A DNA stretch of 24,803 bases from contig CANEXR010000007.1 in assembly GCA_947443815.1 (NCBI GenBank), positions 1-24,803 of the forward strand, written 5' to 3'. Both the position numbers and the translations under genes were made by a program. Positions 1 through 8,274 of the stretch are shown here, one piece after another. Position 1 is the stretch's first letter. Each line of letters opens with the position of its first letter. The notes under the pieces are model-generated. The model was not told the DNA's origin, did not search any database, and saw nothing but the letters and a program-made list of their open reading frames with translations. Source of the stretch: Flavobacteriaceae bacterium (GTDB taxonomy: Bacteria > Bacteroidota > Bacteroidia > Flavobacteriales > Flavobacteriaceae).

Positions 1-1177
1 AAGTTATGGTACGTTGGGGAATGATCAAATTCCTAATAATGGCTATATTTCTCAATTAACAGGTGAAGGTACATATGTCTTTGATGGTGCTTTGGTTAAT
101 GGAACCGCTACTGGACAAGTTCCAAATCCTAATATTAAATGGGAAGAAGCAAAGAAATTTGATGTTGGTTTGGATTTAAAACTATTCGATAACAAAATCT
201 CTATCGTTACCGATTATTTTATTGATACTAGAGCTGATTTGTTGATACCAAATATTCCTGTTTCGGGAATTACGGGGAATGCTGCACCAGGCGCAAGTTC
301 TCCAACTATAAATGCTGGAACAGTTAGAAACTCAGGATTAGAATTTTCTGTAGATTATAAAAATAAATTTTCTGATAATTTTTCTATGAGTGTGGGTTAT
401 AATGTTACGTTCCTTAAAAATGAAGTATTAGAAGTTAATAATGGAACTGGTTTTATCGAAGGAGGTTCTTTTGGAGTTGGTCAGCCTGCTCCATCAAGAA
501 TGGAAGTTGGTCAACCCATAGGTTATTTTTATGGTTATAAAACAGATGGGATTTTTCAGAATCAAGCCGAAATTGATGCACATCCATCACAAATTGCTTT
601 AGGAGCAAATGCAGCACCTGGAGATATTCGGTATGTAGATGTCAATGGAGATGGAGTTATTGATACAAAAGATAGGACAAATATTGGTGACCCAATACCA
701 AAAGCTACTATGGGATTTAACCTGCAATTGAATTATAAAAACATTGATTTTGCTGTTTATACTTTTGCTTCGGTTGGAAATGATATGGTTAGAAATTATG
801 AAAGAACTCTTTCGGATGCCAATCGTTTAGATTATGTTTTAGACAGATGGACTGGAGAAGGAAGCAGTAATACAACTCCAAGAGTTACTACTGGTGCTAC
901 TACTAATACGGTCTTTTCAAATTATTTTGTTGAAGATGCATCTTATTTTAGAATCCAAAACATACAGTTGGGATATACGCTTAGCTCAAGAATTGCGGAA
1001 AAAATAGGAATGACTAAGTTGAGATTATACACGGGAGTTAATAATCTTTACACTTTTACAAAATATAAAGGATATGATCCCGGTGCATCAAATGGAGCTC
1101 CAATAGGTGGTGGAATCGATTATGGTTTCTATCCTATTCCTAGAACCTATTTATTAGGATTAAACATTAATTTTTAA
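1..1177 (+). CDS. SusC-type TonB-dependent outer-membrane transporter, C-terminal part (5' end outside window)
   Basis: This is the C-terminal part (about 390 residues) of a SusC/RagA-like TonB-dependent receptor, the outer-membrane channel that imports oligosaccharides together with SusD. The frame is open to the first base of the window and reads SYGTLGNDQIP at the edge, so the TTG at position 14 is not a real start. Whole family members are about 1000 residues, so roughly 600 residues, including the signal peptide, plug domain and most of the barrel, lie upstream. Visible family traits are alternating beta-strand sequence, a calcium-loop-like stretch DVNGDGVIDTKDR around 645-683, and a C-terminal strand ending in Phe (NINF), typical for outer-membrane barrel insertion. 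SusD starts 11 bases downstream, as in nearly all Bacteroidota utilisation loci. The substrate is inferred from the neighbouring GH16 and GH3 genes (beta-1,3-glucan); this fragment alone does not show it. Confidence 0.95.
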   Translation, partial: SYGTLGNDQIPNNGYISQLTGEGTYVFDGALVNGTATGQVPNPNIKWEEAKKFDVGLDLKLFDNKISIVTDYFIDTRADLLIPNIPVSGITGNAAPGASSPTINAGTVRNSGLEFSVDYKNKFSDNFSMSVGYNVTFLKNEVLEVNNGTGFIEGGSFGVGQPAPSRMEVGQPIGYFYGYKTDGIFQNQAEIDAHPSQIALGANAAPGDIRYVDVNGDGVIDTKDRTNIGDPIPKATMGFNLQLNYKNIDFAVYTFASVGNDMVRNYERTLSDANRLDYVLDRWTGEGSSNTTPRVTTGATTNTVFSNYFVEDASYFRIQNIQLGYTLSSRIAEKIGMTKLRLYTGVNNLYTFTKYKGYDPGASNGAPIGGGIDYGFYPIPRTYLLGLNINF

Positions 1178-1188
1178 TTAGTATTAAA

Positions 1189-2667
1189 ATGAAAAAGTAC
1201 TTATTTATTACCATAGCAACGATAGCCATTTTCTCGACAACAACCATTTCGTGTTCCGATGAATTTGTGAATCGTGATCCTGTTTACTCAATCGATTCTG
1301 AAAATTATTTTAATTCTAAAACAGATTATGATAATGCTTTAATTGCAGCTTATGATATGCTACAATCCTCTTATGTGAATGTTCTTTTGGGAGAAATTGC
1401 TTCTGATAATACATTGGCAGGAGGAGAAAGCCAAACAGATGTAATCGGTTTTCAACAAATTGATGATATGATTCATACTCCAGTAAACAGTAATCTAAAA
1501 GACATTTGGAATTGGATGTTTGCAGGCGTACAAAGAGCCAATTATATTTTGGAATTTAAAGATAAAACAGATTTTGAAGGGAAAAATCAAGTTATAGCCG
1601 AAGCTCGTTTTTTAAGAGCTTATTACCATTTTGAATTAGTGAAATGGTTTGGTCCAATTCCTTTGAATGGAGACAAACGATTTATTGCTGGAGATGAAAA
1701 AACAATTCCACGTTCGTCAGTTGCTGATGTATATGCTTCAATTGAAGCTGATTTGATTTTTGCTTCTGAAAACCTTGCAGCAGTTCCAGCACAAAAAGGT
1801 AGAGCTACAAAAGGCGCTGCTATTGCACTTTTAGGCAAAGCGTATTTATACCAAGATAAATTTACACAAGCAGCAAATACTTTTGAAAGTTTGATTTCGA
1901 ATTCACCTTATTCATTAGTTTCTGACTACAATTCTATTTTTGAAATGGAAGGAGAAAATGGACCAGAATCTGTTTTTGAAGTACAATATACCGATAAGGA
2001 AGGTGCTGGTTTTGGCTGTTTACAATGTAGCGAAGGAAATGTAGCAGTTGGATTTAACGGACCTAGAAATTACACAGGAACTTTATTTACTTCTGGTTTT
2101 AGTTTCAATGTGCCGACTCAGGAAGTTGTAAATGCATTCGAAGCAGGAGATAACCGTGAAGCTGTTGCTATTTTAGATATCGAAGCTTGGGCTGCTGACA
2201 CGGGTGCAACCTTTGGAAAAGGCTATGAACATACAGGATATTTTAATAGAAAGTATATTCCAAGAAAAAGAAGTTCCGACGCTCAAGGGGATTTGAATTT
2301 AACGAATCCAAATAATTATAGAGCTATTCGTTATGCCGATGTACTTTTAATGGCTGCCGAAGCATTCAATCGAAGTGGATTGGATGACAGCAAAGCTAGA
2401 GGATATTTGAACCAAGTCAGAAGACGTGCTTTTGGAGATACCAATCATGATATTTCGGCTTCCGGTGCAGCTCTAACAGATTTTATTTGGGCAGAAAGAA
2501 GAGTAGAATTAGTTGGTGAAGGACACCGTTTCTTTGATTTAGTAAGAACGGGTAAAGCAGCTCAAGAAATTGATGGATTTACTGCTGGAAAAAATGAATT
2601 ATTCCCAATCCCAATTGAGGAAATTCAATTTGCAAACGGAAATTGGTCACAAAACCCTGGATATTAA
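1189..2667 (+). CDS. SusD/RagB-family surface glycan-binding lipoprotein
   Basis: The protein has 492 residues, the normal length for SusD. It begins with a lipoprotein signal peptide whose likely lipidated cysteine is Cys22 (TTISCSDEF), so it should sit on the outer membrane surface as the lid of the SusC channel upstream. Family traits include the N-terminal helical part with FLRAYYHFELVKWFGPIPL (about residues 142-160), the TPR-like helices, and the C-terminal segments RYADVLLMAAEAFNR, WAERRVELVGEGHRFFDLVR and FPIPIEEIQ, which mark the RagB/SusD fold. It captures polysaccharide or large oligosaccharides and passes them to SusC. It is 11 bases after susC and 11 bases before the next lipoprotein gene, so all three are likely co-transcribed. 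Specificity for a beta-1,3-glucan is an inference from the downstream hydrolases. Confidence 0.96.
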   Translation: MKKYLFITIATIAIFSTTTISCSDEFVNRDPVYSIDSENYFNSKTDYDNALIAAYDMLQSSYVNVLLGEIASDNTLAGGESQTDVIGFQQIDDMIHTPVNSNLKDIWNWMFAGVQRANYILEFKDKTDFEGKNQVIAEARFLRAYYHFELVKWFGPIPLNGDKRFIAGDEKTIPRSSVADVYASIEADLIFASENLAAVPAQKGRATKGAAIALLGKAYLYQDKFTQAANTFESLISNSPYSLVSDYNSIFEMEGENGPESVFEVQYTDKEGAGFGCLQCSEGNVAVGFNGPRNYTGTLFTSGFSFNVPTQEVVNAFEAGDNREAVAILDIEAWAADTGATFGKGYEHTGYFNRKYIPRKRSSDAQGDLNLTNPNNYRAIRYADVLLMAAEAFNRSGLDDSKARGYLNQVRRRAFGDTNHDISASGAALTDFIWAERRVELVGEGHRFFDLVRTGKAAQEIDGFTAGKNELFPIPIEEIQFANGNWSQNPGY

Positions 2668-2678
2668 AAAATTGTATT

Positions 2679-4229
2679 ATGAAAAAATTAAAATTAATAA
2701 TAAGTCTTTTTGCGTTAACTATTCTTTTAGGATGTTCGAGCGAAAATAGTGACATCAACTTAGACGCTGTAGCTGCGCCAACAAACATTGCTGCTTTAAC
2801 AACCATAACGCAAGATAATTCAGGTAAGGTTACTTTTTTACCAAAAGGGGAGGGAGTTACTAGATTTGAAATCTATTTTGGTGACGGTACAGTTGACCCC
2901 GTTTATGTAAATTTAGGTGAAACAGTTTCTCATGTTTATGCCGAAGGAATATATCAAGCCAAAATTATTGGGATGACGATTAACGGAAAAAAGACGGAAG
3001 TTACTCAAGAAGTAATGGTTTCGTTTTTGGCACCTACTGATTTGTTAGCCACTTTAGCTCCTGTACCTGGAGATAATTTTTCGATAACGGTTAAAGCTAC
3101 TGCTAATTTAGAAACCTATTTTCAAGTTTATTTTGGAGATGTTCCTGATGAAGTTCCTGTAGATTTTATGCAGGACGAAGTAATTACGCATAAATATTCT
3201 AGTGTGGGTACTTACCAAGTGCGAATTGTAGCTTTAAGTGGTGGTGCTGCAACTACTGAAGTAACTAAAGAAGTTGTGATTTCAAACCCAATTAATTTGC
3301 CAATTACGTTTGAAAATGCGGTTCCTGCTTTTGGTAATTTTGGAGGAGCTTATTCCGAAGGGGTTAATAATCCTAGTATTGGAGCTGAAAATGGAAGTGC
3401 AAAAGTGGCTAAACTTACTAAAACTGCTGGCGCACAAGTTTGGGCTGGTTCTACAATTGAATTAGCTGCTCCTATAGATTTTTCTACAAAGAAAATTATG
3501 AAAATGAAAGTATGGTCCCCTAAAGCTGGAATTGTTGTAAAAATGAAATTAGAAAATTTAGTAGCTTCAGATGCAACGAATATTGAGGTTGATGCCACTT
3601 CTACTGTAGCAAATGGCTGGGAAGTACTATCTTTTAATTATGCTGCCATTAATAATGCCAATAATTATCAAAGGGTAGTTGTTTTCTTTGATTTTGGAAA
3701 AGAAGGAACTGGTACAGAATTTTATTATGATGATATCGAATTAGTATCAGGAGCGGAAACACTTGTTTTACCATTAACATTTGAGTCGGCAACCCTAACC
3801 TATGGTTTTGGAAACTTTGGCGGAGCAAATACAACAGTAATTGCTAATCCGAATAGTACAGGAATTAATACGTCTTCAAAAGTTAGCGCCTTGACGAAAG
3901 GCAATAATTCTGAAGTATGGGCTGGATCTGCTTTAGACTTGGCAAGTCCAATGAATTTTGCGAGCATGAAAAAGATAAAAATGAAAGTTTGGTCTCCAAA
4001 ATCTGGTATAATTGTAAAATTAAAATTAGAACAATTAATCGCTTCCAATGCAACAAATATAGAAGTTGACGCGACTTCAACAGTTGCAAATGGTTGGGAA
4101 GAATTGACTTTTAATTTTCCAGGAATAGTGAATGCCAATAATTATCAAAGGGTAGTTGTTTTCTTCGATTTCGGAGTTAAAGGAACTGGAGCAACCTATT
4201 ACTTTGATGATATCAAACAATCCAATTAA
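2679..4229 (+). CDS. PKD-domain surface lipoprotein with two tandem C-terminal glycan-binding-like domains (SusE/F position)
   Basis: This 516-residue protein occupies the place of a SusE/SusF-type surface glycan-binding protein. I chose the ATG at 2679 because it gives a lipoprotein signal peptide (MKKLKLIISLFALTILLGC, Cys19) and starts 11 bases after the susD stop; the longer in-frame start at 2643 would overlap susD and bury the signal peptide. Residues about 33-117 and 118-204 are PKD-like beta-sandwich modules (FEIYFGDGT, FQVYFGD). Residues about 205-355 and 364-513 are two copies of one domain sharing NFGGA, VWAGS, MKVWSPK, EVDATSTVANGWE, NYQRVVVFFDFG and a final Asp-Asp-Ile. The copies contain 35 identical DNA bases, suggesting recent duplication or gene conversion. 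They resemble jelly-roll carbohydrate-binding modules, but I cannot name a CAZy family. No catalytic motif was seen. Binding of beta-1,3-glucan at the cell surface is inferred from context. Confidence 0.85.
   Translation: MKKLKLIISLFALTILLGCSSENSDINLDAVAAPTNIAALTTITQDNSGKVTFLPKGEGVTRFEIYFGDGTVDPVYVNLGETVSHVYAEGIYQAKIIGMTINGKKTEVTQEVMVSFLAPTDLLATLAPVPGDNFSITVKATANLETYFQVYFGDVPDEVPVDFMQDEVITHKYSSVGTYQVRIVALSGGAATTEVTKEVVISNPINLPITFENAVPAFGNFGGAYSEGVNNPSIGAENGSAKVAKLTKTAGAQVWAGSTIELAAPIDFSTKKIMKMKVWSPKAGIVVKMKLENLVASDATNIEVDATSTVANGWEVLSFNYAAINNANNYQRVVVFFDFGKEGTGTEFYYDDIELVSGAETLVLPLTFESATLTYGFGNFGGANTTVIANPNSTGINTSSKVSALTKGNNSEVWAGSALDLASPMNFASMKKIKMKVWSPKSGIIVKLKLEQLIASNATNIEVDATSTVANGWEELTFNFPGIVNANNYQRVVVFFDFGVKGTGATYYFDDIKQSN
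3291..4217 (+). repeat. Intragenic tandem duplication encoding two copies of a ~150-residue domain
   Basis: Two direct repeat units lie inside the glycan-binding lipoprotein gene, about 3291-3743 and 3768-4217, with a spacing of 477 bases at the best conserved part. Bases 3654-3688 and 4131-4165 are identical over 35 positions (beginning aatgccaataattatcaaag). Other parts, such as the stretch encoding DATSTVANGWE, match in protein but differ at third codon positions. Confidence 0.85.
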
Positions 4230-4240
4230 AAAATAAACAC

Positions 4241-5884
4241 ATGAAAAAAATAATTATAAATATAGTATCCTTTTTTGCCCTTCTTTTGATGGTCAATTGT
4301 CAGGATGATAATTTTTCTTTTGGATCAATAGATACACCAAAAAATCTAGAAGTTACTGCTGAAATTAGGGGTAAAACAACGGAATTTCCAAATGGCGACG
4401 GCTCAGGAAAAATCAAATTTACCAGTTCAGCAGATAATACAATTTCGTATAAATATGTTTTCTCTGATGGGACTTCAGAAAATGCCCCTAATGGAATTTT
4501 TGAAAAACGTTTTACAAAACCAGGCTTAAATACGTATACGGTAACTGTAATAGCCTCTGGTAAAGGCGGTATAAGTACAAATACAACTTTAGAGGTTACT
4601 GTTTTGAGTAACTTTGAAGATGCCGAAGCAGTTCAGTTTTTAACGGGTGGTACTTCAAAAAAATGGTATTGGTCTGCTTCTGAGCCAGGTCATTTAGGGG
4701 TTGGCCCAAATAATAATGACGTAACCGAAAATTATTATGCTAAATATTACCAAGCTGGGGCATTTGAAAAAGCGGGCTCACCAAACAGTAGTTGTTTGTA
4801 CGATAATGAATTGACTTTTTCACTAGAAGGGGGCCAATTAAAATACAGTTTAAACAATGGAGGAAGAACTTTTTTTAACGCTGCTTTTCTAAATGTTGGT
4901 GGCGGATCAGGAAGTGAAGATTTATGTCTTGATTATGCAACTACTGGTCAAAAAACAGTTACTTTAAGTCCTTCCGAATCAGTAGTGACTACAAATCCAG
5001 AACACGCTACGCAAACAAGAGGAACTATGTTGAATATTGCCGATGGTGGCTTTATGGGATATTATATCGGACAAAGTTCGTATGAAATATTATCTATTAC
5101 TGCCAACAGAATGGTAGTTAGAGCTGTCATGGGAGGGAATCCTGCTTTGGCTTGGTACCATATTTTTACAACAACTTCACCAAATCAAACTCCAGATACA
5201 GATTATACCAATTTGGTTTGGTCTGATGAATTTAATACGGATGGTGCACCAGACCCAACAAAATGGGCTTATGATCTAGGTTCAGGTGGATGGGGAAATA
5301 ATGAAGTTCAAACCTATACTAATAGTGCAAACAATGTAATTGTACAAGGTGGTAATTTGAAAATTACTGCTAAAAAAGAAGGTTCTGGATATACTTCAAC
5401 CCGATTAAAAACAGACGGAAAATATAAGTTTACTTATGGTAAAATTGAATTTAGAGCAAAACTACCTATTGGTGCTGGAACTTGGCCTGCCGTTTGGTCT
5501 TTAGGAAGTGATTATGCAACTAATACTTGGCCAGGCTGTGGAGAAATTGACTTTATGGAACACAGAGGAAATATTCCAAATGTTATCCACGGAACACTTC
5601 ATTATCCTGGGCACTCAGGCGGAAATCCTAATACGGGTAGTACTACTATAGCAAATGCCTCAACTGAATTCCATGTGTATAAAACAGTTTGGAGTCCTAC
5701 ATCTGTTAAATTTTATGTTGATAATAATCTATACCATTCTTTTGCCAATGACAATACAGTTCCTTTCAACAAAGACTTTTTCTTAATATTGAATGTAGCA
5801 ATGGGTGGAACTTTTGGTGGAACAATTGATCCTACTTTCCTTCAATCTTCAATGGAAGTAGATTACATAAGAGTGTATCAATAA
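4241..5884 (+). CDS. Lipoprotein GH16 endo-beta-1,3-glucanase (laminarinase-type) with PKD-like domain
   Basis: The protein has 547 residues. It has a lipoprotein signal peptide with Cys20 (MVNCQDD) and is probably anchored on the cell surface. Residues about 33-122 form a PKD-like module (YKYVFSDGTSE). Residues about 125-312 are a separate region with no domain name I can assign, opening with QFLTGGTSKKWYWS and PGHLGVGP. Residues about 322-547 are the GH16 catalytic domain. It carries GEIDFMEHRG, the ExDxxE active site of beta-bulge laminarinases, with nucleophile Glu435, assisting Asp437 and acid/base Glu440. WGNNEVQTYT, WPAVWSLG and the C-terminal VDYIRVYQ also fit the family. It should cut internal beta-1,3 bonds of laminarin-like glucans outside the cell and feed SusCD. 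It follows the binding protein by 11 bases, and a hairpin lies just after its stop codon. Lichenan or mixed-linkage glucan activity cannot be excluded from sequence. Confidence 0.92.
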   Translation: MKKIIINIVSFFALLLMVNCQDDNFSFGSIDTPKNLEVTAEIRGKTTEFPNGDGSGKIKFTSSADNTISYKYVFSDGTSENAPNGIFEKRFTKPGLNTYTVTVIASGKGGISTNTTLEVTVLSNFEDAEAVQFLTGGTSKKWYWSASEPGHLGVGPNNNDVTENYYAKYYQAGAFEKAGSPNSSCLYDNELTFSLEGGQLKYSLNNGGRTFFNAAFLNVGGGSGSEDLCLDYATTGQKTVTLSPSESVVTTNPEHATQTRGTMLNIADGGFMGYYIGQSSYEILSITANRMVVRAVMGGNPALAWYHIFTTTSPNQTPDTDYTNLVWSDEFNTDGAPDPTKWAYDLGSGGWGNNEVQTYTNSANNVIVQGGNLKITAKKEGSGYTSTRLKTDGKYKFTYGKIEFRAKLPIGAGTWPAVWSLGSDYATNTWPGCGEIDFMEHRGNIPNVIHGTLHYPGHSGGNPNTGSTTIANASTEFHVYKTVWSPTSVKFYVDNNLYHSFANDNTVPFNKDFFLILNVAMGGTFGGTIDPTFLQSSMEVDYIRVYQ

Positions 5885-5909
5885 AAATAAATTATAAATT
5901 CAATAAAAA

Positions 5910-5944
5910 GAGAAGGTTGGTTCTTTTACCGACCTTCTCCTTTT
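5910..5944 (+). terminator. Hairpin between GH16 and GH3 genes (terminator or attenuator)
   Basis: Bases 5910-5921 (gagaaggttggt) pair with 5928-5939 (accgaccttctc) in a 12-bp stem containing one G-T wobble, with a six-base loop, followed by cTTTT. It starts 26 bases after the GH16 stop and ends about 24 bases before the GH3 start. It could terminate or dampen transcription of the SusCD-GH16 part of the locus. No TAnnTTTG promoter element was found between it and the GH3 start, so partial read-through is more likely than full separation. Confidence 0.7.
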
Positions 5945-5967
5945 ATAACCCTAAAATAAGAAGATAA

Positions 5968-8268
5968 ATGAAAAATAAATTTCTTTTTGTATCATTCGCT
6001 ATAACTGCTTTTATAATGGTTAGTTGTAGCAATAAAATAGTAAAACCAGCTGTTTCTTACACTAAAGAAAACATACTAGATGCAAAGGTTGATAGTGTTT
6101 TTAAACAAATGACTTTAGCTGAAAAAGTAGGGCAACTCAATCAATATAATGGATTTTGGGATATTACAGGCCCTGCTCCAAAAGAAGGTCAGGCCGCAAA
6201 AAAATACGAGGATTTAAAAAACGGTTTAGTTGGTTCAATGCTTAATGTAAAAGGAGTTAAAGACGTTAGAGCATTACAGAAAATTGCTGTTGAGCAAACA
6301 CGATTAGGGATTCCCTTAATTTTTGGGTTTGATGTAATTCATGGATACAAAACCATAAGCCCTATTCCATTAGCTGAATCAGCTAGCTGGGACATGGAAG
6401 CAATTAAAAAATCAGCAGCTGTTGCTGCAGATGAAGCCTCATCAGTGGGACTCAATTGGACTTTTGCTCCGATGGTTGATGTTTCCCGAGATGCGCGCTG
6501 GGGACGTGTAATGGAAGGTGCTGGAGAAGATCCGTTCTTAGGTAGTAAAATTGCGGTAGCCCGTGTTAAAGGTTTTCAAGGAGATGATTTAGCAGCTACT
6601 AATACGATTTTAGCTTGTGCCAAACATTTTGCAGGATACGCTTTTGCAGAATCAGGAAGAGATTATAACACGGTTGATGTTAGTGAAACAACCTTACAAA
6701 ACACCATTTTCCCTCCTTTTAAAGCAGCGGTTGATGCAGGCGTTAGAACGTTTATGAACTCTTTTAACGAATTAAATGGAATTCCCGCTACAGGTAATGC
6801 TTATTTGCAAAGACAGGTATTAAAAGGCGATTGGAATTTTGGTGGATTTGTAGTTTCAGACTGGGGCTCTATCAACGAAATGATAGCACATGGATATGCA
6901 AAAGATAGCAAACAAGCAGCTGAAATGGCCATCAATGCTGGGTCAGATATGGATATGGAATCTAGTGCTTATGTTGCACATTTAGTGACATTAGTACAAG
7001 AAGGTAAAGTAAAAGAAAGCACTATTGATGATGCTGTAAAAAGAATTTTAAAAGTGAAATTCGAATTGGGGCTATTTGATAATCCCTATAAATATTGCGA
7101 TGAAACTCGTGAAAAAGAAACTATTGGTAAACCAGAAATTCAAGAAGCTGTTTTGGATATGGCAAAAAAATCAATTGTTTTATTGAAAAACGAAAACCAA
7201 TTGCTTCCCCTAAAAAAAGCAGGTCAAAAAATAGTAATTATTGGCGCATTAGCTAACGATAAAACAAGTCCGTTAGGAAGTTGGAGAATTGCCGCTGATG
7301 ATAATTCAGCTATTTCAGTTCTTGAAGGGATGCAAAAGTATAAAGACAACCAAATTACATATTCAAAAGGAGCTGATGTGGCAGTTGGAAGAACTCAATT
7401 TATTTGGGAAACTAAAATGAACACTACTGATAAAACTGGTTTTGCAGAAGCAATTACTGCCGCAAAACAAGCTGATGTAGTAATAATGGTCTTAGGAGAA
7501 CATGGTTTGCAATCTGGTGAAGGCAGAAGTAGAGCAGATATTGGTTTACCTGGTGTTCAGCAAGAACTATTAGAAGAAATTTATAAAGTGAATCCTAATA
7601 TTGTTCTAATTTTAAATAATGGACGTCCATTAGCCATTCCTTGGGCTGACCAAAATATCCCTGCTATTGTAGAAGCTTGGCAGTTAGGGACACAAAGTGG
7701 AAATGCAATTGCACAAGTAGTGTACGGTGATTATAATCCTAGTGGAAAATTACCAATGACTTTTCCTAGAAATATTGGTCAAGTGCCCATATATTACAAT
7801 CATAAGAGTACTGGAAGACCTGTTATGAGTGAGCCTGATAGCGTATTTTGGTCGCATTATATGGATGAAAAAAACAGCCCTTTATACCCATTTGGTTTTG
7901 GATTAAGTTATTCTAAATTTGAATATTCTGATTTACAATTGAGTAATAGTTCGTTTGCAAAGAATGGAAAAATAGAAGTTTCCATAAAAATCAAAAACAC
8001 TTCCAATGTTGCAGGTAAGGAAGTTGTACAGTTATATATTCGAGATTTAATAGGAAGTGTAACAAGACCTGTTAAAGAATTAAAGGGTTTTGAAATGATA
8101 GAATTGCAACCAAATGAAACTAAAAAAGTCGTCTTTTTAATCGATGAAAAAACCATTCAATATTTTACTGCTAACTCAAAATGGGAGGCTGAACCCGGAG
8201 ATTTCAAAGTTTTTATTGGAGGAAATTCTGAAAAAACTATCGAAGCCGATTTTCAATATACTAATTAA
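5968..8268 (+). CDS. bglX: GH3 beta-glucosidase lipoprotein (BglX-like)
   Basis: This 766-residue protein is full length for the BglX class of glycoside hydrolase family 3. It has a lipoprotein signal peptide with Cys20 (MVSCSNK). The N-terminal TIM-barrel carries KHFAGY (219-224), RDARWGRVMEGAGEDPFL (174-191) and GGFVVSDWGS (292-301), which includes the nucleophile Asp298. The following alpha/beta sandwich has SGEGRSRADIGLPG (about 516-529), the region that supplies the acid/base residue in this class. A fibronectin-III-like C-terminal domain follows PFGFGLSYS from about residue 650. It would remove glucose from the non-reducing end of the beta-glucan oligosaccharides made by the GH16 enzymes, probably in the periplasm. 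The next GH16 gene starts six bases after its stop, so the two are co-transcribed. Specificity for beta-1,3 over other beta-glucosides is contextual. Confidence 0.94.
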   Translation: MKNKFLFVSFAITAFIMVSCSNKIVKPAVSYTKENILDAKVDSVFKQMTLAEKVGQLNQYNGFWDITGPAPKEGQAAKKYEDLKNGLVGSMLNVKGVKDVRALQKIAVEQTRLGIPLIFGFDVIHGYKTISPIPLAESASWDMEAIKKSAAVAADEASSVGLNWTFAPMVDVSRDARWGRVMEGAGEDPFLGSKIAVARVKGFQGDDLAATNTILACAKHFAGYAFAESGRDYNTVDVSETTLQNTIFPPFKAAVDAGVRTFMNSFNELNGIPATGNAYLQRQVLKGDWNFGGFVVSDWGSINEMIAHGYAKDSKQAAEMAINAGSDMDMESSAYVAHLVTLVQEGKVKESTIDDAVKRILKVKFELGLFDNPYKYCDETREKETIGKPEIQEAVLDMAKKSIVLLKNENQLLPLKKAGQKIVIIGALANDKTSPLGSWRIAADDNSAISVLEGMQKYKDNQITYSKGADVAVGRTQFIWETKMNTTDKTGFAEAITAAKQADVVIMVLGEHGLQSGEGRSRADIGLPGVQQELLEEIYKVNPNIVLILNNGRPLAIPWADQNIPAIVEAWQLGTQSGNAIAQVVYGDYNPSGKLPMTFPRNIGQVPIYYNHKSTGRPVMSEPDSVFWSHYMDEKNSPLYPFGFGLSYSKFEYSDLQLSNSSFAKNGKIEVSIKIKNTSNVAGKEVVQLYIRDLIGSVTRPVKELKGFEMIELQPNETKKVVFLIDEKTIQYFTANSKWEAEPGDFKVFIGGNSEKTIEADFQYTN

Positions 8269-8274
8269 ATCAAA

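Noticed and set aside
14..16. TTG as start of the SusC gene
   Set aside because: The frame is open to the window edge and the residues before it match SusC, so the gene is truncated by the window.
2643..2678. Longer in-frame start for the PKD lipoprotein gene
   Set aside because: It overlaps susD and would place 12 residues before a perfect lipoprotein signal peptide that starts with ATG at 2679.
3350..4138. Antisense ORFs of 82 and 112 residues opposite the duplicated domains
   Set aside because: They mirror each other because the sense strand is duplicated; they lack start context and any protein-like features.
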